Below are positions 36,274 to 44,207 of a DNA stretch of 64,000 bases, one piece after another. Numbering within the stretch: position 1 is the stretch's first letter; every line of letters starts with the position of its first letter. This stretch comes from Desertivirga xinjiangensis (GTDB lineage Bacteria; Bacteroidota; Bacteroidia; Sphingobacteriales; Sphingobacteriaceae): NCBI RefSeq assembly GCF_024436435.1, contig NZ_JAFMZP010000003.1:186001-250000 (forward strand). The letters are read 5' to 3'. Position numbers and translations under genes: made by a program. The notes under the pieces were generated by a model. The model was not told where the DNA came from. It did no database searches and worked only from the letters and a program-made list of their open reading frames with translations.

Positions 36274-36284
36274 TAAAGCTCTGT

Positions 36285-37715
36285 TTATTCTACAACAGTA
36301 ACTCTGATCATATTAGTTTTGCCTTTTTTCTCGATCGGCATTGCTGCTGTATTTATTACGATCTCACCCGGCATAATTAGACGTTCTTCACGAAGGATAC
36401 GATTTATATCACTTATAGACTGATCAGTGCTTTCGGTTTTGTCGTAATAAAAGCCTTTGACTCCCCAAAGCAGACTAAGCGTATTAAGCAAATTGCGATT
36501 ACTGGTAAAAATAAAAGAACTTGCTTTGGGTCTGTGACTTGAGATTTCGAAAGCAGTGTACCCTGAATACGTCATGGCAACAATACCAATAGCATTAGTT
36601 TTCTCAGAAAGATAAACAGCAGAGCCACAAACCGCATCCGAAGTATATCTCGGAGAGTTTTGATTTAACTTCTTTGGAGTTTGATAAGGATAAGCTGTTT
36701 CTTCTATATTGGTGATAATTTTAGACATCGTTTCAATTACGATGAGAGGAAACTCACCAACTGAGGTCTCGCCACTTAACATCACCGCGTCTGCACCATC
36801 CAAAACAGAGTTGGCCACATCATTCACTTCAGCACGTGTAGGTCGCGGAGTAGTGATCATGCTTTCCAGCATCTGGGTTGCTACAATAACGGGCTTAGAA
36901 GCATCACGGCATTTGCGTGCAATCATCTTTTGAAGAACCGGCACCTGCTCCATAGGCATTTCAACGCCCAAATCACCGCGGGCAACCATTACTCCGTCTG
37001 TAGCAGCAATGATCGCGTCGATATTATCGATAGCCTCAGGCTTTTCAATTTTAGCGATCACCCTTGCTGACTTGCCACTGCGATTGATGATACGCTTCAA
37101 TTCAACGATGTCCTCAGCGGTACGCACAAAAGACAAGCCGATCCACTCTACATCATTTGCTAAAGCGAATTCAAGATTGCTTAAATCCTCTTCAGTTAAA
37201 CTTGGTATAGAGATCTTTGTATTAGGAAGATTTACACCCTTGCGTGAAGTAAGGACACCACCGTGAACAACTTCACAAACCACGGTATCTTTATTATTTG
37301 TATCTACTACCCGCATCTGAAGCTTGCCGTCATCCAAAAGAATGATCTCACCTGCTCTTACATCTCTCGGGAAGTTTTGATAAGTAATATAAATTTGATT
37401 CTCGTTGCCAACAAGTTCATTGGTGGTAATCTCTATCCGGCTTCCATTTATCAGCTGGATACCGCCTTCCTTTACTTTTCCAATACGGATTTTAGGTCCC
37501 TGAAGATCCGCCAGCATACCCACATTAGTTTTGTACTGCTTGTTAATTTCCCTGATGGTATCGATAATCTTTTGATGATCTTCCTGGCTACCATGTGAAA
37601 AATTTAACCGGCAAACATCAACGCCGGCTTTGATCATGCTCAGCAATGTCTCCTTATTTGAAGAAGCCGGGCCTAATGTTGCAACTATTTTTGTCCTTTT
37701 ATGAACTTGTCTCAT
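36285..37715 (-). CDS. pyk: Pyruvate kinase
   Basis: Last step of glycolysis, making ATP and pyruvate from phosphoenolpyruvate and ADP. The 476 residues begin MRQVHKRTKIVATLGPASS. The frame extends 15 codons upstream to 37760, but this ATG matches the family start. Motifs include RLNFSHGS, ADLQGPKIRIG, the active-site region VIAKIEKPEAIDNIDAII, MVARGDLGVEMP and the ATQMLESM block. The C-terminal allosteric domain is complete. The IPExxxVDY gene lies 66 bp upstream on the same strand, a recurrent pairing in the phylum. Confidence 0.97.
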   Translation of the reverse strand: MRQVHKRTKIVATLGPASSNKETLLSMIKAGVDVCRLNFSHGSQEDHQKIIDTIREINKQYKTNVGMLADLQGPKIRIGKVKEGGIQLINGSRIEITTNELVGNENQIYITYQNFPRDVRAGEIILLDDGKLQMRVVDTNNKDTVVCEVVHGGVLTSRKGVNLPNTKISIPSLTEEDLSNLEFALANDVEWIGLSFVRTAEDIVELKRIINRSGKSARVIAKIEKPEAIDNIDAIIAATDGVMVARGDLGVEMPMEQVPVLQKMIARKCRDASKPVIVATQMLESMITTPRPTRAEVNDVANSVLDGADAVMLSGETSVGEFPLIVIETMSKIITNIEETAYPYQTPKKLNQNSPRYTSDAVCGSAVYLSEKTNAIGIVAMTYSGYTAFEISSHRPKASSFIFTSNRNLLNTLSLLWGVKGFYYDKTESTDQSISDINRILREERLIMPGEIVINTAAMPIEKKGKTNMIRVTVVE

Positions 37716-37781
37716 CTTATTTAATTTACCTCTTTTTATATGATTCACTTCAGTGTACAATGTACACTATGAAATATTTTG

Positions 37782-38198
37782 CTAAAATATCAGATTTTCT
37801 TTAGATTTCAACCTACCGGGATTAAGTTCTGCGGCAACAACCACACCCTGAAGCTTATTTATACCCTCCAGCAGGTAACTGAGATCGTCTTTATCGATAA
37901 AGTTTTTTATTAAAATAAAATAATCCACCGACTTCATTTCAGGGATCAAATAACCTTCGGAACCTTTATTAGCCAAAAGATAATATTCCGTCTCCATATC
38001 ATCAACCTGATAAAGATACCTTGAAAAATAGGCTTTCTGGTCACCCCGGGTATGCAAAGAAAGCTCCTCTATTCGTACAAAGTTTATATTTAATTGCTTA
38101 TTTATTTTAAAACAGAGCATATAATCTTTCCACGAAGAAGTGATTGCTATTAAAACAAAGTCAAGGTCTAGTTCGTATTTTAATGTAAGCCTGTTCAA
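37782..38198 (-). CDS. IPExxxVDY-family protein
   Basis: 138 residues carrying the defining LIPEMKSVDYFIL in the middle, preceded by FSRYLYQVDDMETEYYLLANKG. It is a small soluble protein found in Bacteroidota, commonly upstream of pyk; function unknown. It has its own promoter (TTG at 38243-38245, 17 nt, then TACTTTTG at 38218-38225) and probably shares a transcript with pyk. Confidence 0.85.
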   Translation of the reverse strand: MNRLTLKYELDLDFVLIAITSSWKDYMLCFKINKQLNINFVRIEELSLHTRGDQKAYFSRYLYQVDDMETEYYLLANKGSEGYLIPEMKSVDYFILIKNFIDKDDLSYLLEGINKLQGVVVAAELNPGRLKSKENLIF

Positions 38199-38217
38199 AA
38201 TGTCTTTTTAAGCACTG

Positions 38218-38245
38218 CAAAAGTATAAAAGATTAATAGTTACAA
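38218..38245 (-). promoter_or_regulatory. Promoter of the IPExxxVDY-pyk unit
   Basis: Minus strand: TTG, 17 nt, TACTTTTG, ending 19 nt before the start codon. Confidence 0.6.
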
Positions 38246-38283
38246 GCGTAATTCAAATCATTTTTAGACAAAAACAAAAAGGT

Positions 38284-38313
38284 TTGATATTAATTAGAAT
38301 TTATTTTTCTTTG
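38284..38313 (+). promoter_or_regulatory. acpP promoter
   Basis: TTG (38284-38286), 19 nt, then TTTCTTTG (38306-38313), one mismatch from TAnnTTTG, 36 nt upstream of the acpP ATG. Confidence 0.6.
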
Positions 38314-38349
38314 CACTGAAATATTTAACCCATTTAAAAAAATAAAACT

Positions 38350-38586
38350 ATGTCTGATATCGCTTCAAGAGTAAAAGCAATTATCGTAGAAAAATTAGGT
38401 GTAGATGAGAGTGAAGTAACACCTGAGGCATCTTTCACTAATGATCTTGGCGCAGACTCTCTGGACACCGTAGAGCTAATCATGGAGTTCGAAAAAGAGT
38501 TTAACGTTGCAATACCTGATGACCAGGCTGAAACAATCGGCACCGTAGGGCAGGCTATCGCTTATTTAGAGAAAAACGTAAAGTAA
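38350..38586 (+). CDS. acpP: Acyl carrier protein
   Basis: Carries growing acyl chains in fatty-acid synthesis. The acidic 78-residue protein has phosphopantetheine attachment at Ser37 in GADSLDTVE and the usual four helices. It is followed 20 bp later by fabF, the normal arrangement. Confidence 0.98.
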   Translation: MSDIASRVKAIIVEKLGVDESEVTPEASFTNDLGADSLDTVELIMEFEKEFNVAIPDDQAETIGTVGQAIAYLEKNVK

Positions 38587-38606
38587 TCAACGCATCCACG
38601 ATATAA

Positions 38607-39863
38607 ATGGAGCTTAAAAGAGTTGTAGTAACAGGACTAGGTGCGCTTACTCCGATTGGTAATTCCGTTACGGAGTATTGGAATGGATTGATTAACGGGG
38701 TAAGTGGCGCCGCTCCGATTACAAAATTTGATACTACTAACTTCAAAACAAAGTTTGCCTGCGAAGTCAAAAACTTTAATCCTGAAGATTTCCTTGACAG
38801 AAAAGAAGCCCGTAAGGTCGATCCTTTTGTGCATTATGCTATAGCTTCTACAGATGAAGCCGTAAAGGATTCCGGATTCGGAGATTTCAGCAAGTTTGAT
38901 ACGAACCGCATCGGAGTGATCTGGGGTTCGGGGATAGGCGGTTTAAAGACTTTTTTGGACGAGGTAACGAATTTTGCAAAGGGCGATGGTACTCCGCGCT
39001 TTAATCCTTTCTTTATCCCTAAAATGATCCTGGACATTGCTCCCGGTCATATCTCTATCAAGTATGGGCTTAGAGGCCCGAATTTTTCTACGGTTTCGGC
39101 TTGTGCATCTTCAACGAATGCCTTGATTGATTCTTTCAATTACATCCGCCTTGGTATGGCTGATGTGTTAATTTCGGGAGGGTCTGAAGCTATTATTAAC
39201 GAAGCCGGTATGGGTGGATTTAATGCAATGCATGCACTTTCTACCCGAAATGAAGATCCGGCTACGGCGTCACGTCCCTTTGATAAAGACAGGGATGGCT
39301 TTGTTGCTGGTGAAGGAGCGGGGACTATCATTCTTGAAGAACTCGAGCACGCTAAAGCCAGGGGCGCTAAAATCTATGCAGAAATTATTGGTGGCGGGAT
39401 GAGTGCAGATGCAAATCATATTACAGCTCCACACCCGGAAGGATTAGGTGCCAGACTTGTGATGACTAATGCGCTAAGAGATGCTGGCTTAACAACTTCC
39501 GACATTGATTATATCAATGTTCACGGTACCTCTACTCCGCTTGGAGATATCAGCGAATCGAGAGCTATCATTGATCTTTTTGGAGAAAATGCCTATAAGC
39601 TAAATATCAGTTCCACAAAATCAATGACAGGTCATCTATTAGGTGCTGCAGGTGCTATTGAATCTATTGCTTCAATACTAGCTGTTCAAAATGATCTTAT
39701 TCCTCCAACAATAAATCATTTTACTGATGATCCAGAAATTGATCAAAATCTGAATTTAACCTTTAATAAAGCTCAAAAACGCATAGTCAGAGCAGCTCAA
39801 AGTAATACCTTCGGATTTGGCGGACATAACGCGTCTGTGATCTTCAAAAAGTATGAAGGCTAA
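38607..39863 (+). CDS. fabF: 3-oxoacyl-ACP synthase II
   Basis: Elongating condensing enzyme of fatty-acid synthesis. The 418 residues contain the triad Cys166 (VSACASST), His306 (NVHGTSTPLGD) and His343 (TGHLLGAAG), with the family start RVVVTGLGALTPIGN and the end TFGFGGHNASVIFKKY. It lies between acpP and rnc, a conserved acpP-fabF-rnc cluster. Confidence 0.98.
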   Translation: MELKRVVVTGLGALTPIGNSVTEYWNGLINGVSGAAPITKFDTTNFKTKFACEVKNFNPEDFLDRKEARKVDPFVHYAIASTDEAVKDSGFGDFSKFDTNRIGVIWGSGIGGLKTFLDEVTNFAKGDGTPRFNPFFIPKMILDIAPGHISIKYGLRGPNFSTVSACASSTNALIDSFNYIRLGMADVLISGGSEAIINEAGMGGFNAMHALSTRNEDPATASRPFDKDRDGFVAGEGAGTIILEELEHAKARGAKIYAEIIGGGMSADANHITAPHPEGLGARLVMTNALRDAGLTTSDIDYINVHGTSTPLGDISESRAIIDLFGENAYKLNISSTKSMTGHLLGAAGAIESIASILAVQNDLIPPTINHFTDDPEIDQNLNLTFNKAQKRIVRAAQSNTFGFGGHNASVIFKKYEG

Positions 39864-39945
39864 ACTTAACAACAGCTTATAAATTTTTGCAAATGGCAAA
39901 AACCTGCTATTTTTATATAAATAGTGCTTTTACTACGTTTATGTA

Positions 39946-40683
39946 ATGATGCAACTTCCATTTTCAAGGATTTATAAGCTTCATTTTTCGCCACAGCGAA
40001 AATACATCAAATCGCTCCGGAATTTACTTGGATTTGTACCTGGTAATGTGAATCTCTATCGGATGGCTTTCCGCCACCGGTCTGCCGCAGTAACGGTCAA
40101 AAATGGCACAAAAAATAGCAATGAACGTCTGGAATTCCTGGGAGATGCGGTGCTTGGATCCGTAATCGCAGACGAATTATTTAAGCGCTACCCTTATAAA
40201 AGTGAAGGTTTCCTAACAGAAATGCGATCCAAGATAGTCAGCCGGGCAAACCTTAATCAGCTATCGCGGAAGTTGGGTCTAAATGAGCTGATAGAATTTG
40301 ATAGCAAAATAATCAATTATCCTGCGAAACAGGGATCATTACTTGGCGATGCTTTTGAGGCTCTTATTGGTGCTGTTTATCTGGATAAAGGCTACGATTT
40401 CACCCATTTTTTTATTCTTCAGCGTATTATTAAACCGCATGTGGATATACACACCCTGGAAAATACGGAGACGAATTTCAAAAGCAAACTGATAGAATGG
40501 TGCCAGCGGCATGGAAAAGATGTCACCTTTGAATTGATTGCAAATAATGAGGGAGAGAGCTCAAAGCTGTTTACGATCCAAGTGACTATCGATGGAGAAA
40601 ATAAGGGCTCGGGCAGGGACTACAATAAAAAGAACGCTGAGAAACTAGCTGCAGAAAAAGCGTGTGAGGCCCTGGGCATCTAA
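39946..40683 (+). CDS. rnc: Ribonuclease III
   Basis: Cleaves double-stranded RNA, processing rRNA precursors and some mRNAs. The 245 residues have the catalytic signature NERLEFLGDAVLGSV (from 59), the second acidic cluster GDAFEALIGAVYLDKG, and a C-terminal dsRNA-binding domain (about 175-245) ending NKKNAEKLAAEKACEAL. It is the third gene of the acpP-fabF-rnc cluster, 82 bp after fabF. Confidence 0.97.
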   Translation: MMQLPFSRIYKLHFSPQRKYIKSLRNLLGFVPGNVNLYRMAFRHRSAAVTVKNGTKNSNERLEFLGDAVLGSVIADELFKRYPYKSEGFLTEMRSKIVSRANLNQLSRKLGLNELIEFDSKIINYPAKQGSLLGDAFEALIGAVYLDKGYDFTHFFILQRIIKPHVDIHTLENTETNFKSKLIEWCQRHGKDVTFELIANNEGESSKLFTIQVTIDGENKGSGRDYNKKNAEKLAAEKACEALGI

Positions 40684-40781
40684 TTCCAAAATTCCTCCCC
40701 CCTCCGGTCATCTATAACAAATTAAAAAGATTTAAATCTATTACGAGCTCGTATTGTTGGATGTATATCAATTCAAGTCCA

Positions 40782-41027
40782 ATGAAGTATAAAATTTGTA
40801 TCACTGCCCTTCTTGTTTACTCCCTTGTTACAGCATGTTCTCAATCTGAAAAATCCAATCAAGGCTTTTCAGATACCACACAGGTTTATGACAAAGAGAA
40901 CCCTGATTCTGTACAGGCTACTCAATCGCTTTCAACCAGCGACACAACAATTGTTACAGGTACGGGTAGCAACAACCAGTCGTCACGGGTAAGCGTTGGC
41001 AAGGATACCACCGGGAAGAAAAATTAA
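40782..41027 (+). CDS. Small Ser/Thr-rich lipoprotein
   Basis: 81 residues from ATG at 40782 (MKYKICITALLVYSLVTACSQ, lipobox Cys19). The mature 60 residues are polar, rich in Ser, Thr, Asp and Gln, and probably disordered, ending in Lys residues. I do not recognise a family. The first ATG at 40761 would add seven residues before the signal. A strong terminator directly follows. Confidence 0.65.
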   Translation: MKYKICITALLVYSLVTACSQSEKSNQGFSDTTQVYDKENPDSVQATQSLSTSDTTIVTGTGSNNQSSRVSVGKDTTGKKN

Positions 41028-41067
41028 TAACAAAAAAGCCGGATTCTTATCCGGCTTTTTTGTTATT
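41026..41067 (+). terminator. Terminator after small lipoprotein gene
   Basis: An 18-bp perfect stem (41026-41043 with 41050-41067), 6-nt loop, with six A on the left arm and six T on the right. It can also serve the minus-strand gene ending at 41082. Confidence 0.9.
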
Positions 41068-41081
41068 AAATATGATAAGGA

Positions 41082-41573
41082 TTATAAACTTCTGAAGAAT
41101 GATACGTCATTTTGCGCAGTGATCTTTACCACTATTTGACTATCCTCCTTACGTAAGCTCGCAAAATAGTACATATTATCGGAAGATGACGTGTAAGCAC
41201 CAGCTCCTGCAGTATCATCAACTTCAAATTGAAGAACCTCGCCTAAGGTATAATCTTTATATAACTTCTTTAACTTTTCAAGTGATTTAGCTGGCAATTT
41301 CTCTCCGGAAATATACTCTGTAGTTGCCACATATTCACCCTGAGCGTTAAAGAATGCAGATTTCTTTACCCCGTTCAGTGTGAAAGCAGCTTTATAATAT
41401 CCATCCACATTTGACCAAACTACATTTTTTGCATCGTGATATTTCGCTTCGAAGTTATTTTGGGCGAAATAAGAGGCATTTGTTTCTCTATTAAGATTTT
41501 TGTTTTTATCGATCGCCTTAGCATTTACAATCAACGCCAGAGCAAAAAAGACTGATAAGATTGTGTGTTTCAT
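41082..41573 (-). CDS. Exported PepSY-like (DUF2874-type) protein
   Basis: 163 residues from ATG at 41573 with a signal peptide (MKHTILSVFFALALIVNAKA). The mature part has NFEAKYHDAKNVVWSNVDGYYKAAFTLNGVKKSAFFNAQGEYVATTEYI, the pattern of the PepSY-like/BLIP-like proteins of Bacteroidota, in which a W-x-x-x-x-x-Y-x-A-x-F core strand precedes a helix. These are small periplasmic or secreted proteins without an assigned activity. Confidence 0.75.
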   Translation of the reverse strand: MKHTILSVFFALALIVNAKAIDKNKNLNRETNASYFAQNNFEAKYHDAKNVVWSNVDGYYKAAFTLNGVKKSAFFNAQGEYVATTEYISGEKLPAKSLEKLKKLYKDYTLGEVLQFEVDDTAGAGAYTSSSDNMYYFASLRKEDSQIVVKITAQNDVSFFRSL

Positions 41574-41845
41574 AATTTTCAATTTTATTTTCACAACAAA
41601 TATCAGCTTTATTTATAAATCTGCAAACAAAAATTCAATTTTTATGATAATTTGATAATACAACACTCGATTTTCTAAAAATATAAAAAACAAGGCTCGA
41701 TTAAGAGCAAAAATTGTTAATTCATCAAAAGTCATTTATACCTTACAAAAGAATGGAACTAGCAAACACTATCTTAATATTTATTTTTTTTAAATCTATA
41801 TAGACAGTTGTCTGTTAAGGATTTACATCTCAATTTAATTACATT

Positions 41846-42121
41846 ATGAAAAACAACTTTTTTTTACTGCTACTTGTAGCAGGATTAAGCTTATCCCTGG
41901 GATGCTCCTCGAGCAAACAGGGACAATCGGGAACAGATTCAACCATGACTGACGGTGGTATGGGTACCGATACTGGGACTGGGACTGATACGGGGACTGG
42001 CTCTGGAACTGGAACTGGTACAACCGACACCACAGGTACAGGTACAGGAACCGGGACGGGAACTGGTACTGGAACTGGTACTGGGACCGGGACAGACACC
42101 ACGACAACTCCAGCTCCTTAG
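41846..42121 (+). CDS. Gly-Thr-repeat small lipoprotein
   Basis: 91 residues: a lipoprotein signal (MKNNFFLLLLVAGLSLSLGCSSS, Cys20), then a polar linker, then about 55 residues of alternating Gly-Thr with a few Asp and Ser, ending TTTTPAP. The DNA is a degenerate hexanucleotide repeat (GGNACN units) from about 41962 to 42097. Copy changes of six bases would keep the frame, so the length of the surface tail could vary without loss of expression. Long frames in the other phases over the repeat are shadows. Function unknown; an extended, flexible surface tail is the simplest reading. Confidence 0.7.
   Translation: MKNNFFLLLLVAGLSLSLGCSSSKQGQSGTDSTMTDGGMGTDTGTGTDTGTGSGTGTGTTDTTGTGTGTGTGTGTGTGTGTGTDTTTTPAP
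41962..42097 (+). repeat. Degenerate hexanucleotide repeat coding Gly-Thr
   Basis: Runs of GGNACN units (GGTACT, GGAACT, GGGACC and similar) inside the small lipoprotein gene. It reads through in all plus frames. Confidence 0.85.
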
Positions 42122-42130
42122 TCGCCAAAC

Positions 42131-42168
42131 AAAATAAAACGCACTGTATATACAGTGCGTTTTATTTT
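42131..42168 (+). terminator. 38-nt perfect palindromic terminator
   Basis: The arms 42131-42149 and 42150-42168 are exact reverse complements and end in TTTTATTTT. It lies 9 nt after the stop of the Gly-Thr lipoprotein gene. Confidence 0.88.
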
Positions 42169-42311
42169 CCTCATGTAATCGCAAACCAGACTAATCCTTT
42201 ATACTTTAAACATCATAATCAATTTTTAAAATGAACAAGCTCTGATAATATTTGTAATATTGAGTTCAATATATATAGTCTTGTTAAGCCAGGACACTTT
42301 GCTCAATACAC

Positions 42312-44060
42312 ATGAAATATTATTTAGCCTCCTTTCTGGTAATCCACGCCCTTCTGACATACAGCCAGGGGCGAAAACCCTTCACAGAAACCAGCCCTGA
42401 ACAAAAGCACTGGGTAGATTCAGTGTATCGAAAGCTTAATAAAAAGGAAAAGATTGCTCAGTTATTTTTTATCAGGGCTCACACCAATCTTGGTAAAGCA
42501 TATGAAGATTCTGTGGCAAGCCTGATCAAACGGGCAAAGGTTGGCGGATTAGTTTTCTTTCAGGGAGGACCAGGTAGGCAGGAGCTTCTAACACGCAGTT
42601 ATCAGTCTATATCTAAAGTTCCCTTATTGATCGCCATGGACGCAGAATGGGGTTTGGGCATGCGCTTAGACAGCACAATCTCATACCCTTACCAAATGAC
42701 ATTAGGCGCGATTCAGGATAATCGTCTTATTTATCAAATGGGTCAGGAAATTGCCAGGGACTTCAAACGTCTGGGCATGCATCTTAATTTTGCACCTGTC
42801 GTTGATATTAACAATAACCCGCGTAATCCGGTCATCAATTACCGTTCATTCGGAGACAACAAATATAATGTGGCTCTGAAAGCGGAGGCTTACCTGAACG
42901 GGCTCCAGGACGAGGGCATACTTGTCAGTATAAAACATTTTCCAGGCCATGGTGATACCGATGTGGATTCGCACAACGATCTTCCCAAATTAAACTTCAC
43001 AAAAGCACGCCTCGATTCCCTGGAACTCTACCCCTTCAGAGAATTAATTAAAAAAGGCGCTTCCGGCGTAATGGTTGCACACATGAATATACCCGCGCTT
43101 GATAACACGAAAAATCTGCCTTCAACGCTTTCTCGTCCAGTTGTGACAGATTTGTTAAAAACAGAACTGGGTTTTAAAGGTCTTGCGATCTCCGACGCCA
43201 TGGAAATGAAAGGCGTTGTCAAATACTTCCCTAATGGCGAAGCGGATGTGAGGGCACTTATAGCAGGCAACGACATCATCGAACTATCAGAAGATACAGA
43301 ACGTGCCATTAAATTAACACGTGAAGCGATCAGGAAGAAACGCCTTAGCCGTGAACAGGTCCGGGAAAGCGTAAAAAAGGTGTTAGCTGCAAAGTATTGG
43401 GCGGGTTTAGATAGTAGAACAACGTTAGCCGACACATCGGACATCCATGCAATGCTTAACAGGCCTGAAGTCTTTGCATTGAATCAAAAACTCGCAGACG
43501 CAGCTGTTACCGTTTTAAGGAACGACAGTCTGCTTAAAGCCTTGAATCCCGATGCCAGGACTGCATTTATCAGTGTGGGCGTTACGGAAGTAACCACGTT
43601 TCAAAAGCAACTAAATATCAGCTTTCCTAACTCAACAAATTTCATCTTGTCCAAAATTGCTTCATCCAGCGACATCGCTAACATACAAAAAGAACTAAGA
43701 ACCTATGATCAGGTGATTTTGGCTATTCATGATTATAGAAAGCGCCCTCAAAGCAAACTGGATTATAACGGTCAGTTGAACCGGTTTATCGCGGAGCTGC
43801 CTGGCCGCAATATTGTAACCTGTCTATTTGCTAACCCCTACACATTGTCGGCATTGCCAGGCATTGAAAAAAGCAAAACAATTATTGTTAACTATCAGAA
43901 TAGTGATGAAGCCCAGCGGGCGTCTGCCAAGGTCCTGAGTGGACAAATGAACGCCTCAGGCAGATTGCCGGTAACGGTTAGCCCACTGTTTAAAACGGGT
44001 GATGGACTTCAGTATATGCCAATTCCCGAAGCTTTAACAGGGAACTTAGTCATAAAGTAA
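42312..44060 (+). CDS. Glycoside hydrolase family 3 (beta-N-acetylglucosaminidase-like)
   Basis: 582 residues with a signal peptide (MKYYLASFLVIHALLTYSQG). The GH3 barrel has the NagZ-type loop KHFPGHGDTDVDSHNDLP with its catalytic His/Asp, and the nucleophile Asp295 in GLAISDAMEMKGV. About 180 residues of a C-terminal alpha/beta domain follow. The KHFPGHG-D-T-x-x-D-S-H motif marks N-acetylglucosaminidases, so a role in peptidoglycan or chitin fragment turnover in the periplasm is likely. Many Bacteroidota relatives carry a fused beta-lactamase-like domain; here it is absent. Confidence 0.92.
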   Translation: MKYYLASFLVIHALLTYSQGRKPFTETSPEQKHWVDSVYRKLNKKEKIAQLFFIRAHTNLGKAYEDSVASLIKRAKVGGLVFFQGGPGRQELLTRSYQSISKVPLLIAMDAEWGLGMRLDSTISYPYQMTLGAIQDNRLIYQMGQEIARDFKRLGMHLNFAPVVDINNNPRNPVINYRSFGDNKYNVALKAEAYLNGLQDEGILVSIKHFPGHGDTDVDSHNDLPKLNFTKARLDSLELYPFRELIKKGASGVMVAHMNIPALDNTKNLPSTLSRPVVTDLLKTELGFKGLAISDAMEMKGVVKYFPNGEADVRALIAGNDIIELSEDTERAIKLTREAIRKKRLSREQVRESVKKVLAAKYWAGLDSRTTLADTSDIHAMLNRPEVFALNQKLADAAVTVLRNDSLLKALNPDARTAFISVGVTEVTTFQKQLNISFPNSTNFILSKIASSSDIANIQKELRTYDQVILAIHDYRKRPQSKLDYNGQLNRFIAELPGRNIVTCLFANPYTLSALPGIEKSKTIIVNYQNSDEAQRASAKVLSGQMNASGRLPVTVSPLFKTGDGLQYMPIPEALTGNLVIK

Positions 44061-44107
44061 TGATCAAAAAAAGGTCAGAACAGGTCTATTTGCTCTACGT
44101 AATATTT

Positions 44108-44176
44108 AGCACACGCCGCACGCGTGCGCTAGCAGGAGTGATCTACCCTTTCTAGCGCATGCGTGCCGCATGTGCA
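44108..44176. repeat. Dispersed palindromic repeat, inverted pair (copies 5 and 6)
   Basis: Copy 5 (44108-44136, plus) and copy 6 (44152-44176, reverse) face each other across 15 bp. They share AGCACAYGC, the GCACGC core and GCGCTAG with a few mismatches and would fold into a long hairpin. They lie between the GH3 stop and the stop of the outer-membrane protein gene. Confidence 0.8.
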
Positions 44177-44207
44177 GAAACTAACCTTTTCAGACAACTT
44201 CTTTCAT

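Larger units (their letters stand above)
35925..36284. other. Intergenic region, nrdJ promoter and pyk terminator
   Basis: Contents by eye: the nrdJ promoter with a direct repeat (35992-36027), a 53-nt palindromic terminator (36221-36273), and AT-rich sequence between them. No gene is seen. Confidence 0.6.

Noticed and set aside
41962-42097. CRISPR-like or phase-variable repeat array
   Set aside because: Units are contiguous hexamers inside a coding frame with no spacers, and six-base slips keep the frame.
41839-42184. Other-frame ORFs over the Gly-Thr repeat
   Set aside because: Low-complexity DNA reads open in all frames; only the plus frame from 41846 has a signal peptide and sensible ends.
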